Shown here one piece after another: positions 35,934 to 44,488 of a stretch of DNA of 64,000 bases. The position numbers and the translations under genes are program-made. Location: contig NZ_JBHMFC010000042.1 in the NCBI RefSeq assembly GCF_042427585.1, forward strand, positions 11,486 to 75,485, given 5' to 3'. Every line of letters begins with the position of its first letter. The first letter of the stretch is position 1. Source of the DNA: Pseudalgibacter ostreae. Lineage in GTDB: Bacteria; Bacteroidota; Bacteroidia; Flavobacteriales; Flavobacteriaceae. Under the pieces are notes generated by a model that had not been told where the DNA came from, ran no database searches, and saw only the letters and a program-made list of their open reading frames with translations.

Positions 35934-36830
35934 TTAGGAGGAAGTCAGTGTTCTAAACAAGGACTCCAAACTCGTGTTCTTTTGGTTAAGTTGAAGGATC
36001 TTCAATTGATTGTCATGAGCAAAATCAAAGACATAAGATCGCATGTCTTCTGCGGTTGAAAACGTGATTTCATAAACAAAACCATAGGTGTTTTTTACAT
36101 TTTTAACTTTGGGTAATTTTAATAAAAAAGCATCTTCTACACGGTAATCAAATTCTACAACGACTATTTGCTCTTTTTCGTCCCGAAGATCTTTTAGATT
36201 TTTATCTGCAACAATCTCTCCTTTGTTGATAATGATCACACGGTCGCACATGGCTTCTACTTCTTGCATGATATGTGTTGATAAAAAAACAGTTTTGGTT
36301 TTTCCAAGGGATTTTATAAGTGTTCTAATATCCACTAATTGATTCGGATCCAATCCTGTTGTGGGTTCATCTAGAATTAAAACATCCGGATCGTGCAACA
36401 GTGCATTCGCCAAGCCTACACGTTGGCGATAGCCTTTAGAGAGTTGCTCTATTTTTTTATGGCACTCTGGTGTTAAGCCTGTAAGGGCGATAACCTCGTT
36501 TAAACGTGCTGTACTTATTTTGTAAATGGAGGCATTAAAAGCTAAGTACTCTTTAACATACATATCTAAATATAACGGATTATGTTCAGGCAGGTATCCA
36601 ATACTTTTTTGAACTTCTTTTGTATGTGTTGCTATGTTGTGTCCATTAACTAGGGCAGAACCGCTGGAGGCAGGAATGTAAGTTGTTAGGATTTTCATCA
36701 TAGTAGACTTCCCCGCACCATTTGGCCCTAGAAAACCAACAATCTCTGGGCGTTCAATTTTAAATGACACCTTATTTAAAGCGTTTTGCTTTCCGTAAAG
36801 TTTAGAAACACCCGTTACCTCTATTGACAT
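35934..36830 (-). CDS. gldA: Gliding-motility ABC transporter ATP-binding protein GldA
   Basis: A 298-residue ABC ATPase. Walker A FLGPNGAGKSTMMKIL, Q-loop IGYLPEHNPLYLDMYVKEYL, signature LSKGYRQRVGLANALLHDP, Walker B VLILDEPTTGLDP and the switch STHIMQEVE are intact. Sequence and length match the flavobacterial GldA family, which with GldF and GldG (not in the window) forms an ABC transporter required for gliding in Flavobacterium johnsoniae. A related ABC ATPase cannot be fully excluded. It is transcribed alone on the minus strand, diverging from pheA. Confidence 0.85.
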   Translation of the reverse strand: MSIEVTGVSKLYGKQNALNKVSFKIERPEIVGFLGPNGAGKSTMMKILTTYIPASSGSALVNGHNIATHTKEVQKSIGYLPEHNPLYLDMYVKEYLAFNASIYKISTARLNEVIALTGLTPECHKKIEQLSKGYRQRVGLANALLHDPDVLILDEPTTGLDPNQLVDIRTLIKSLGKTKTVFLSTHIMQEVEAMCDRVIIINKGEIVADKNLKDLRDEKEQIVVVEFDYRVEDAFLLKLPKVKNVKNTYGFVYEITFSTAEDMRSYVFDFAHDNQLKILQLNQKNTSLESLFRTLTSS

Positions 36831-37225
36831 GTTTAAAAATATTTGTTCAAAAATAATGATAATTTAATATAATGGAAGTTTTGCTGTAAATTCTTTATTT
36901 TTTTTAAATAATACGTAAATAACTTAATATACTATTTTGATTTGTTCAAATATTAACTACTTTAGCAGCCTGATAATGAAACATCGGTAATTTAAAGTTT
37001 TTGTTATACAAAAATAATACTATTTCAGCTGTTATATTGTTTGTCCCAAAAAAAGGATTAACTTTTTAAAAAAAAATCAGAGCACACATGAAAGTAACAT
37101 TGAATAATACATATTTTAGCAACTTTTTTTATTTCTTTTTTAGCAAAGGAATCGAGACGTTGTATGTATAATTTATAAACATAAATTTTAATATGAGTCT
37201 CGATGAAAATCGGGACTTTTTTTAT
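36831..37225. other. Divergent gldA/pheA intergenic region
   Basis: About 395 nt without a credible gene. It holds the divergent control region of gldA and pheA. A TAnnTTTG match for gldA (TATTTTTG on the minus strand, 36855-36848) lies 18 nt upstream of its start, but no -33 box is seen. The only clear structure is the degenerate palindrome at 37198-37215. No leader peptide rich in Phe or Tyr codons was recognised. Confidence 0.5.
37198..37215. repeat. 18-bp intergenic palindrome, degenerate copy 3
   Basis: TCTCGATGAAAATCGGGA differs by one base from the TCCCGATnnnnATCGGGA form seen at 40176 (and, less exactly, 12467 and 18955). It lies 11 nt before the pheA start and so falls within its ribosome-binding region. 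Confidence 0.6.
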
Positions 37226-38053
37226 ATGATCAAAACAGTAGCCATACAGGGAATTAAAGGGTCTTTTCATCATATTGTATCTTTGCAATATTTCGAAAAC
37301 GATGTTGAAACGATTGAATGTTTAACGTTTGATGCCGTTGTAGAGTCATTGCTCTCGGGGGAAAGTGATGCCGTTATTATGGCATTGGAGAATTCTATTG
37401 CGGGTTCTATAATCCCTAATTATGCATTGCTTGATAAAAACAATTTGCATATTGTGGGCGAGCATTATCTCGATATCCAACATAATTTTATGGCCTTGCC
37501 AGGCCAAGGTATTGAGGATATTAAAGAGGTGTACTCGCATCCCATGGCGTTGTTGCAGTGTAAGGCCTTCTTTAAGCAGTATCCGCAAATTAAACTGGTT
37601 GAAGATAAGGATACAGCAGAAGTGTCGCAGCGTATCCAAGAAGGTCAGCTTAAAGGTGTTGGTGCGATTGCCAGTGTGATGGCAGCCGAAATATTTGAAC
37701 TCGATATTTTAGCACATAGTATCCAAACCATTAAAAATAACGAAACCCGTTTTGTTATTGTAAAGAGAACAAAAACAGAGGGATTAGATAATGATATAAA
37801 TAAAGCTTCGATAAAATTTGAGGCCAACCATAAGCGTGGGAGTTTGGCAGCTATATTGAATGTGCTGAGCGACTGTAAATTGAATTTAACTAAAATACAA
37901 TCTTTACCCATTATCGAAACCCCATGGAAATATGCCTTTTTTGTGGACGTTACTTTCGAGTCGTATTCAGATTTTAAAAAAGCAAAGTCCCTTATAGAAA
38001 TAATGGCCACGGGTCTAAAAGTTTTAGGTGAATATAAAAATGCCAAGTTATGA
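37226..38053 (+). CDS. pheA: Prephenate dehydratase
   Basis: A 275-residue enzyme from ATG 37226 (MIKTVAIQGIKGSFHHIVSL). An in-frame ATG at 37193 would add 11 residues encoded by the palindrome and is not favoured. The catalytic domain includes VIMALENSIAGSIIPNYALL and ETRFVIVKR. A C-terminal ACT domain (KRGSLAAILNVLSDCKLNLT, residues ~200-270) gives feedback by phenylalanine; ESRP-type IQSLPIIETPWKYAFF is present. It makes phenylpyruvate, the substrate of the aminotransferase that starts at the overlapping ATGA 38050-38053. Confidence 0.95.
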   Translation: MIKTVAIQGIKGSFHHIVSLQYFENDVETIECLTFDAVVESLLSGESDAVIMALENSIAGSIIPNYALLDKNNLHIVGEHYLDIQHNFMALPGQGIEDIKEVYSHPMALLQCKAFFKQYPQIKLVEDKDTAEVSQRIQEGQLKGVGAIASVMAAEIFELDILAHSIQTIKNNETRFVIVKRTKTEGLDNDINKASIKFEANHKRGSLAAILNVLSDCKLNLTKIQSLPIIETPWKYAFFVDVTFESYSDFKKAKSLIEIMATGLKVLGEYKNAKL

Positions 38054-39195
38054 TTGAAGTAGCAAATAGATTGCATACGGTGGAAGAGTATTATTTCTCA
38101 AAAAAACTGAGAGAAGTAAATTTGCTTATTGCTAATGGAAAACCCATTATTAATTTAGGCATTGGAAGTCCAGATTTGCCTCCACCACAGGAGGTGGTAG
38201 ACGCTATTTCTAAGAGTTTGCTTGAAACGAATGCACATAAATATCAAAGTTATCAAGGCTTGCCAGCACTACGGGAGGCTATGGCCGCTTTTTATAATAC
38301 GTACTTTCAGGTTACTTTAAATTCGGCTACAGATATTTTACCCTTAATGGGAAGCAAGGAAGGGATTATGCACATTTCTATGGCATACTTAAATGAAGGC
38401 GATAAAGTTTTAATTCCAAATCCAGGCTATCCCACGTATCAATCGGTAACGCGACTGTTAGGTGCAGAGCCCGTTTTTTATGAGTTGGACGAAAGTGAGA
38501 ATTGGTTGCCAGATTTAGAGGCTTTAGAGAAATTGGACCTTAGCAAGGTGAAATTGATGTGGGTAAACTACCCCCATATGCCTACTGGAGCAAAAGCCAC
38601 CAAAACGTTGTTTGAAGATTTAGTTGCTTTTGCTAAAAGACATCATATTTTAATAGTAAACGACAACCCTTATAGTTTTATACTTAATGATAGTCAAATA
38701 AGTATCTTAAGCATTGCAGGTGCAAAAGATGTGTGTTTGGAATTAAACTCCTTAAGTAAAACTTTTAACATGGCGGGATGGCGTGTCGGAATGGTCGTGG
38801 GAAGCAGTGCGCATATCGATAATATTTTAAAAGTAAAGAGTAATATGGATTCGGGTATGTTTTACGGGATCCAAAAAGGGGCAATTGAAGCTTTAAAGTG
38901 TTCGAAGTCGTGGTTTGAAAGCCTTAACGAAGTTTATAAAGAGCGTCGCGATTTGGTTTGGCAATTGGCAGAAGCTTTAAACTGTACTTATGACAAAAAT
39001 GCATGTGGGCTTTTTGTTTGGGCAAAATTACCTCCTTCTATAGAAGCAGAAGCATTTATAGATACGGTGCTTAAAAACAATGATATTTTTATTACCCCTG
39101 GAACTATTTTTGGTAGTCAGGGAGAAGGGTTTATTCGCTTTTCTTTATGTGCAACAAGCGAAAGCTTAAGAGAAGCCATTTCTAGGGTGAAATAA
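38050..39195 (+). CDS. PLP-dependent aminotransferase, class I/II (probable aromatic aminotransferase)
   Basis: A 381-residue fold-type I aminotransferase. INLGIGSPDLPPPQEVV, VLIPNPGYPTYQSV, WVNYPHMPTGAKAT, the internal-aldimine Lys in LNSLSKTFNMAGWRVG, and a C-terminal GEGFIRFSLC Arg region are seen. The usual NPxNPTG loop is NYPHMPTG. It overlaps pheA by 4 nt and is followed by tyrA, so transamination of phenylpyruvate and 4-hydroxyphenylpyruvate (or of prephenate) is the likely job. Family relatives also act on diaminopimelate or aspartate, so the specificity is inferred from the operon. Confidence 0.85.
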   Translation: MIEVANRLHTVEEYYFSKKLREVNLLIANGKPIINLGIGSPDLPPPQEVVDAISKSLLETNAHKYQSYQGLPALREAMAAFYNTYFQVTLNSATDILPLMGSKEGIMHISMAYLNEGDKVLIPNPGYPTYQSVTRLLGAEPVFYELDESENWLPDLEALEKLDLSKVKLMWVNYPHMPTGAKATKTLFEDLVAFAKRHHILIVNDNPYSFILNDSQISILSIAGAKDVCLELNSLSKTFNMAGWRVGMVVGSSAHIDNILKVKSNMDSGMFYGIQKGAIEALKCSKSWFESLNEVYKERRDLVWQLAEALNCTYDKNACGLFVWAKLPPSIEAEAFIDTVLKNNDIFITPGTIFGSQGEGFIRFSLCATSESLREAISRVK

Positions 39196-39281
39196 ATACA
39201 GATTGCAGTTGTAACACAGTAAACTGAAAAAATAAATACTAATTTAAAAGGCCTTTTTTTTTGGAGAGGGGCTAAAACGGA

Positions 39282-40133
39282 ATGAAAAACATATATATTA
39301 TAGGTGTTGGCTTAATAGGGGGCAGTCTTGCAATCGATATCAAAAAGCATAATCCAGAAGCGATTATACACGGTATTAGTAGGAAAGAGGCAACATTAGA
39401 TCAAGCGTTGGCACTTAATTTAATTGATAAAAAAGCAACCCTGGAGGATCTCGTGCATGCCGATTTGGTTATTGTATCCATCCCAGTAGATGCTACCGTA
39501 AAATTATTACCTACTATCTTGGATAAAGTTCCAGACTCAGGACTCGTTATAGATGCAGGATCTACCAAAGAAGCCATTTGCAAAGTGGTAGAAAACCATC
39601 CAAAACGCAGAAACTTTCTAGCCATGCATCCTATTGCAGGTACAGAGTATTCTGGACCAAGTGCGGCAATAGCGGGTTTGTTTGTAGGTAAAACAAATAT
39701 TATTTGTGAAGTTGAAAAAACGGCTTTTAAACTTCAGGAGCAAGCATTGAACCTATTTGCAGCTATTGGAATGCGCATTAGGTACATGAATCCGGAGTCT
39801 CACGATAAACATATTGCTTATGTGTCGCATTTATCACACATCAGTTCCTTTATGTTAGGTAAAACGGTTGTGGATAAGGAAAGAAATGAACGCGATATTT
39901 TCGATATGGCGGGTAGTGGCTTTGCTTCTACGGTTCGGTTGGCGAAAAGTTCACCAGAGATGTGGACACCTATTTTCCAACAAAATAAAACCAATGTTAT
40001 TGAAACATTAAATGAATATATTAATAATCTTACACATTTTAAAACACTTATGGAGTCTGATGATTTCGAGGCTATTTTTAATGAGATGAGAAACACCAAT
40101 CATATAAAAGAGATTTTAAACGGAATAAATTAA
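39282..40133 (+). CDS. tyrA: Prephenate dehydrogenase
   Basis: A 283-residue NAD(P)-dependent enzyme. The Rossmann start IYIIGVGLIGGSLAIDIKK binds the cofactor; DAGSTKEAI, FLAMHPIAGTEYSGP (catalytic His region) and YVSHLSHISSFMLG are typical of TyrA. It converts prephenate to 4-hydroxyphenylpyruvate. It has no fused chorismate mutase or ACT domain; the mutase is supplied by the next gene. It lies 86 nt after the aminotransferase and 78 nt before the DAHP synthase, in one aromatic operon. Confidence 0.94.
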   Translation: MKNIYIIGVGLIGGSLAIDIKKHNPEAIIHGISRKEATLDQALALNLIDKKATLEDLVHADLVIVSIPVDATVKLLPTILDKVPDSGLVIDAGSTKEAICKVVENHPKRRNFLAMHPIAGTEYSGPSAAIAGLFVGKTNIICEVEKTAFKLQEQALNLFAAIGMRIRYMNPESHDKHIAYVSHLSHISSFMLGKTVVDKERNERDIFDMAGSGFASTVRLAKSSPEMWTPIFQQNKTNVIETLNEYINNLTHFKTLMESDDFEAIFNEMRNTNHIKEILNGIN

Positions 40134-40141
40134 TTATTAAA

Positions 40142-40176
40142 CACCAAATTCTAAAAGCGTATGTTTGGAATTTGGT
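40142..40176 (+). other. Hairpin in the tyrA-aroF spacer
   Basis: ACCAAATTC (40142-40150, allowing one base of offset) and GAATTTGGT (40168-40176) are 9-bp inverted arms around a 17-nt loop. They lie directly against the 18-bp palindrome, so the spacer can fold into two adjacent stems before the next start codon. Confidence 0.5.
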
Positions 40177-40193
40177 CCCGATAATTATCGGGA
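40176..40193. repeat. 18-bp intergenic palindrome, perfect copy 4
   Basis: TCCCGATAATTATCGGGA is a perfect palindrome in the tyrA-aroF spacer, 19 nt before the next ATG. It is the best copy of the family also found at 12467, 18955 and 37198. Confidence 0.8.
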
Positions 40194-40211
40194 TGAAATT
40201 TTATTAAAATT

Positions 40212-41294
40212 ATGGAAAACAAGAAAGAAATGAGAACTTGGTTAGATGATTTAAACTTAAGTCATCCATTGGTTATTGCAGGTCCTTGCAGTGCAGAAAC
40301 AGAAGAGCAAGTTTTAAAAATAGCGCACGAGCTAAAAGGCACAGATGTTAGTTATTTTAGAGCAGGTATTTGGAAACCAAGAACACGACCAGGTATGTTT
40401 GAAGGGGTTGGAGCTCTAGGTTTAAAATGGTTGCAAAAGGTTAAGGAAGAGACCGGAATGAAAATTTGTACGGAAGTTGCAAATGCAGCACATGTAAAAT
40501 TAGCTTTAGAGCATGATGTTGATATGTTATGGATTGGTGCACGTTCTACAGTTAGTCCTTTTATCATGCAAGAAATTGCAGATGCTTTAGAAGGTACCGA
40601 TAAACCCGTGTTAGTTAAAAACCCAGTAAACCCAGATTTATCCCTATGGTTAGGAGGTATTGAGCGGATTTATAAATCAGGTGTAAAAAACATAGGAGCT
40701 ATCCATAGAGGGTTTTCAACTTATGAAAAAACAAAATACCGTAATATTCCAGAGTGGCAATTGGCTATTGAATTTCAAAATAGATTTCCAGACATTCCTT
40801 TAATTAATGACCCATCTCATATTACAGGGAATAGAGATATGATTTTCGATGTGTCGCAAACTGCGTTAGATTTGAATTTCGATGGCTTGATGATTGAAAC
40901 CCATTACGATCCAGAAAATGCTTGGAGTGATGCTGCACAACAGGTAACCCCATCTAGTTTGATAGAAATCATGAAGGATTTGAAAATTAGAAAAGAATCT
41001 GATACTGAAGAGGAGTATAATAGAACATTGAATAACCTAAGAACTCAAATTGATGTGATAGACAATCAAATCATTGAGCTTTTAGGGAAACGAATGAAAT
41101 CGGCCGATGGCATCGGATTGCTTAAAAAACAAAAGAATGTATCTGTTTTACAATCTAAGCGTTGGAATGAAATTTTAGGTAAAATGGTATGGGAAGGTGA
41201 GCAGCGCGGTTTAAGTGAAGAATTTATTTTGAAAATGTTCAAAGCTATTCATCAAGAATCCATTAATCATCAAGAAAAAATTATTAAAGGATAA
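40212..41294 (+). CDS. aroF: Bifunctional DAHP synthase / chorismate mutase
   Basis: A 360-residue fusion. Residues ~15-265 are a type I-beta (KDO8P-like) 3-deoxy-7-phosphoheptulonate synthase with VIAGPCSAETEEQV, AGIWKPRTRPGMFEG, INDPSHITGNRDMI and DGLMIETHYDPENAWSDA (metal ligands). Residues ~275-355 are an AroQ-type chorismate mutase (LNNLRTQIDVIDNQIIELLG). The enzyme thus catalyses the first shikimate step and the branch to prephenate, which pheA and tyrA then use. Fusion allows the mutase to act as feedback sensor in relatives. An intrinsic terminator follows. Confidence 0.95.
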   Translation: MENKKEMRTWLDDLNLSHPLVIAGPCSAETEEQVLKIAHELKGTDVSYFRAGIWKPRTRPGMFEGVGALGLKWLQKVKEETGMKICTEVANAAHVKLALEHDVDMLWIGARSTVSPFIMQEIADALEGTDKPVLVKNPVNPDLSLWLGGIERIYKSGVKNIGAIHRGFSTYEKTKYRNIPEWQLAIEFQNRFPDIPLINDPSHITGNRDMIFDVSQTALDLNFDGLMIETHYDPENAWSDAAQQVTPSSLIEIMKDLKIRKESDTEEEYNRTLNNLRTQIDVIDNQIIELLGKRMKSADGIGLLKKQKNVSVLQSKRWNEILGKMVWEGEQRGLSEEFILKMFKAIHQESINHQEKIIKG

Positions 41295-41317
41295 TAATTA
41301 TAAAACAACATTATAAA

Positions 41318-41345
41318 AAGCCCTATGACAATAGGGCTTTTTTTA
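41318..41345 (+). terminator. Terminator of the aromatic operon
   Basis: AAAGCCCTAT (41318-41327) and ATAGGGCTTT (41332-41341) form a perfect stem with a GACA loop and a following T-run. It lies 24 nt after the DAHP synthase stop. Confidence 0.88.
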
Positions 41346-41415
41346 TTGATTTGAAGCAGTAGGGGGTAATTTAATGTTCTAATCCCCTAATTTGTTTTAA
41401 GTGAATTTAGGGCAT

Positions 41416-41440
41416 AAAAAAAGCTGTCTTAAAAGACAGC
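41416..41440 (-). terminator. Terminator of cold-shock gene 1
   Basis: On the minus strand, GCTGTCTT and AAGACAGC (41440-41423) form an 8-bp stem followed by seven T (41422-41416). It is about 30 nt after the stop of the cold-shock gene. Its sequence differs from the two terminator stems of the paralogues at 45277 and 45635. Confidence 0.8.
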
Positions 41441-41471
41441 CTATTTTGTTTAAAATGCTAAAAGATGTAAA

Positions 41472-41663
41472 TTAAACAACTTTTACATTTACCGCATTCA
41501 GTCCTTTTTTGCCTTCTTGTAAGTCAAATTCAACGATATCGCCTTCACGAACTTCGTCGATCAATCCAGAAATGTGAACAAAATGTTCTTTGTTGGAGCC
41601 TTCTTCAACAATGAATCCAAAACCTTTGGCATCATTGAAGAATTTTACTGTTCCTTTACTCAT
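41472..41663 (-). CDS. Cold-shock protein 1
   Basis: A 63-residue CSD protein. RNP1 is KGFGFIVEE and RNP2 is HFVHISGL; these bind single-stranded RNA or DNA. It differs from the paralogue at 45333 only at one central residue (DIVEF versus DNVEF) and the last residue (V versus I). The coding DNA differs at fewer than ten sites, so the copies are recent or kept alike. A TAnnTTTG box is 51 nt upstream, and a small hairpin lies in the leader. Likely an RNA chaperone; whether it is cold-induced is not known. Confidence 0.95.
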   Translation of the reverse strand: MSKGTVKFFNDAKGFGFIVEEGSNKEHFVHISGLIDEVREGDIVEFDLQEGKKGLNAVNVKVV

Positions 41664-41693
41664 ACTTAATAAATATTAAATTAATTTTAGTTA

Positions 41694-41721
41694 CACCAAA
41701 TCGTGGTGCGCAACAAATTTA
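41694..41721 (-). promoter_or_regulatory. -7 box and leader hairpin of cold-shock gene 1
   Basis: TAAATTTG (minus, 41721-41714) fits TAnnTTTG. Just downstream in the leader, CACCA and TGGTG (41708-41704 and 41698-41694) form a 5-bp stem around CGATT. The matching site in gene 2 has CATCA/TGATG, a base-pair-preserving change. No clear -33 TTTG is seen. Confidence 0.55.
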
Positions 41722-41770
41722 AGTATTTTTTTGGTTTGTAGGTAAGAGTTTCGTGTAAAAATTGAAAATA

Positions 41771-42304
41771 AAAAAAACCTATTAAATTGATTTTGAAATA
41801 CTTTAACCTTTTGGAAGCTATAGCATGGTCTTTGGATTGCTTTTCCGTTTTTGGTATTTACATAGGTGCTTTCAAAAATATCAAGTAATTTGTTGGAGCA
41901 GGAATAGGATATCTGATAGAAACGTTCACTTCTTCAGCAATCTAGAGCATCTTCAGTGCGGGTAACAGGCAAGGTAAACAAAACTGACTATGACATACTG
42001 ATCCGAATAATAAACTCGTTCTACTTAAAACACTAATTCAAGTATTTTCAAACGGTTCAAAAACCATAATATGGGGTCTCGAACATATTCAATGAATGGT
42101 ATGTTAAAAACCTGCTATGAAATAAAATCTTCCAGAACAGTTGTGGTCTAACTAAAAAAAGTTGATAACTTGCTACAATCACAAGCTTATACGTGTTCAT
42201 AATATAACGTTGTTCATCTTGAATTTAATATTCCTTAATAAATTTTATTCTATTAAGGAATATTAAATTGAGAAATGCATTGCCGTGCCTGGTATTTGCA
42301 CTCC
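41771..42304. other. Non-coding stretch between cold-shock gene 1 and the cellulase
   Basis: 41771-41812 is a decayed copy of the terminator region found between cold-shock genes 2 and 3 (aaaCCTATTAAATTGATTTTG here, AGCCTATCAAATTGATTTGA at 45638). From there to about 42220 I see no open frame, RNA gene or repeat I can name. The last part holds the cellulase terminator hairpin. Confidence 0.55.
42222..42269 (-). terminator. Hairpin after the GH5 cellulase gene
   Basis: AATTTAATATTCCTTAATA (42222-42240) and its exact complement (42251-42269) form a 19-bp perfect stem with a 10-nt loop, 36 nt after the cellulase stop on the minus strand. There is no long T-run, so it may be a terminator or 3'-end stabiliser. 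Confidence 0.65.
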
Positions 42305-44488
42305 TTATTGTTTTACTAATTTAAAAGTTTTGGTTTCTCCATTACTGGTTACTTTGGCATAATAAATACCGGTAATAAACTCGCTTATATCTAATTGAGT
42401 TTGTTTATTGTTCAGTACTACTGTTTTAATTTTTCTGCCAAGACTATTGTAAAATTCAATTTCTGTGTTTTTTGAAGGCTTTTGGGCTAAATCAATAGTA
42501 ATACTGTTTTTGGCAGGATTAGGAAACAGCTTAACTTCATTGTTTTCTTTTGGAAATGAAGCCGTTAAAACTGCTTTTTTACTAGAAGTGCAGCTAGGTG
42601 CAGTAGCACTATTACTAAAATAAATAGAAAAATTTCCAGTTTTAGATACCATTACAAAATTGGCACCATCTTTAGTGACCCAATAATCGCCGTCCAGTCC
42701 AGTAATTCCCGAACCTGATATTGTAACTTCTGGTTGTGGCGTATTGAATTGCGCAGTACTTAAAGGTTTTAAATCGATATAATAAGAAGGATTGCCATTA
42801 TTGGTATTCATTGCAAAAACGTACAAACCATTATGTTGAGACGACCAGTTGATGGTGAGTTTAGAGATATTGGACAGGTTCGGACCACTGGTTCCCAATA
42901 CATGTGTATGGTTAAACTCTATGCCATCAAAAGCTGGCAATACATTTTCTAAAGGTGCACCAAAGGAACAGCTTTCGCCACTGCCATTGGCAGTGGCAGT
43001 TGTAAAGGTTATCTTGTTCAAATTAATATTACCGCCATTAATGGTGATACGCAAAACCTTATTGTTTCCTCCCGAAATAGCAACATTGTTAAGGGTTACC
43101 GTCTGCCAGTTTTGCCATCCATTGGTATTTGGAATACTTACCGTTCCCAAATTAGATTGGTTTAAAGAAACTCCTATAGATTTAGTAGAAGCAGAATTAC
43201 TGGCCACTCTAAAATTAATGTTATAATACCCAGATGAAGTGGCGCCTATGGTGTACTCTAACCATTCCCCATTTTGAGTCCAGCCGATATTATAGCCACC
43301 TCCAGCGTCTGTTGTGCTTTGAATATCAACGCCATCATTTCTATATTGTCCGCCGTTATTAGTAGCGTCAGCATCATTATATGCAACACCTTGTCCTCCA
43401 TTGTCATAATCTTCTGCTTCAATAACTCCTGGAATACTGAAGTTTTTAAACGGTGTTTGTGGGTTTCCGCCACCGTCGCTGTTGTCGTTCCAGTTTTTAA
43501 TAATATCTTTGACAAATGTACCCGTAGCTGTTAAATTATTATTAATTAACCCCGTAACGCCCGTATTAGCTGCCACAACAGAGGCGCCTTCAGCTTTGTC
43601 ACTTATAGACCAATTAGCATGACTTATCCCATTAGAACGTAAAAAATCCATCCAAATGTTTGTTTCGGCAATATCGGCATTACCATCACCAGAAGCTTCA
43701 ACAGCTCCCCATTCCGTTACAAATAAAGCAATGCCATTATTCATTGCTGCACTTGCTTTATTCCTTAAGGACTGCTTATGTGTGCCTGCATAAAAATGAA
43801 GGGTGTATGCAATGTTAGGTTTATTTATAGGGTCATTTGAAGCCTCTTCTACTTCCTGAGAATAAAAGCGAGTTCCTACAACAATTAAGTTGTCTGGGTC
43901 TTTTAATCGAATTGCATCTATAACTGCTTCCGCATAAGATTTTATTACTGGCCAAGACGTGTTTATGGGTTCGTTATAAACTTCATAGATAATATTGTCA
44001 TAGCTACCATACAAATCTGCCATTTCTGAAAAAAAGGTAATGGCTTGCGATTGGTACTGCTCGGCATTATGGGAATGAAAATCTATAATAACATAAATAC
44101 CGGCTGCAATTGCTGCATCAACCACAGCTTTAACTTTGTTTTTTTCTTGTGTTGGATTAGATAAGTAGCCCCCATAATTTTCTACACCCATAGAGGCTCT
44201 TATTATATCCGTTTTCCAATCTGTTGCCAAATGGCTTACGGTCTGTGCATTGTAGAACTTTGCACCTTCACTATAATTGCTCCAGAACAATACGTTTCCG
44301 GCAAGACTTATAGATAGATTGTTTTTGTTAACTACTTTGTTGCCCTGAACCCGTAACCTTCCATGCTCCTGAACAATAGATTGTGCATAGGACGTAGTGA
44401 ACATTAAGAGCGCTAAAACTAAAAATAAGTTTTTAGTAAATTTGAAATAGAAATAAGGTTTTCTCTGATTATTTTTTGTTTGTTTCAT
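42305..44488 (-). CDS. Secreted GH5 endoglucanase with CBM6 and T9SS sorting domain
   Basis: A 727-residue modular enzyme. A signal peptide covers residues ~1-36 (LFLVLALLMFTTSYAQ). Residues ~40-330 are a GH5 (beta/alpha)8 catalytic domain with acid/base Glu173 in YEVYNEPIN and nucleophile Glu259 in LFVTEWGA, plus His231 in YTLHFYAG. Residues ~350-495 are a CBM6 (PGVIEAEDYDNGGQGVAYND ... NGEWLEYTI). Residues ~505-635 form an unrecognised module bounded by Cys507 and Cys633. Residues ~652-727 are a type A T9SS C-terminal domain (LFPNPAKNSITIDL ... YYAKVTSNGETKTFKLVKQ). It likely cuts beta-1,4-glucan at or outside the cell surface. It stands alone between duplicated cold-shock genes, with no SusCD pair. 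Confidence 0.92.
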   Translation of the reverse strand: MKQTKNNQRKPYFYFKFTKNLFLVLALLMFTTSYAQSIVQEHGRLRVQGNKVVNKNNLSISLAGNVLFWSNYSEGAKFYNAQTVSHLATDWKTDIIRASMGVENYGGYLSNPTQEKNKVKAVVDAAIAAGIYVIIDFHSHNAEQYQSQAITFFSEMADLYGSYDNIIYEVYNEPINTSWPVIKSYAEAVIDAIRLKDPDNLIVVGTRFYSQEVEEASNDPINKPNIAYTLHFYAGTHKQSLRNKASAAMNNGIALFVTEWGAVEASGDGNADIAETNIWMDFLRSNGISHANWSISDKAEGASVVAANTGVTGLINNNLTATGTFVKDIIKNWNDNSDGGGNPQTPFKNFSIPGVIEAEDYDNGGQGVAYNDADATNNGGQYRNDGVDIQSTTDAGGGYNIGWTQNGEWLEYTIGATSSGYYNINFRVASNSASTKSIGVSLNQSNLGTVSIPNTNGWQNWQTVTLNNVAISGGNNKVLRITINGGNINLNKITFTTATANGSGESCSFGAPLENVLPAFDGIEFNHTHVLGTSGPNLSNISKLTINWSSQHNGLYVFAMNTNNGNPSYYIDLKPLSTAQFNTPQPEVTISGSGITGLDGDYWVTKDGANFVMVSKTGNFSIYFSNSATAPSCTSSKKAVLTASFPKENNEVKLFPNPAKNSITIDLAQKPSKNTEIEFYNSLGRKIKTVVLNNKQTQLDISEFITGIYYAKVTSNGETKTFKLVKQ

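Noticed and set aside
37645..38076. 143-codon minus-strand frame across pheA
   Set aside because: It is a mirror frame of the ACT domain coding region; the plus-strand gene is certain.
42849..43226. 125-codon plus-strand frame inside the cellulase gene
   Set aside because: It is antisense to the conserved CBM6/C-terminal coding region, has no family features and no promoter.
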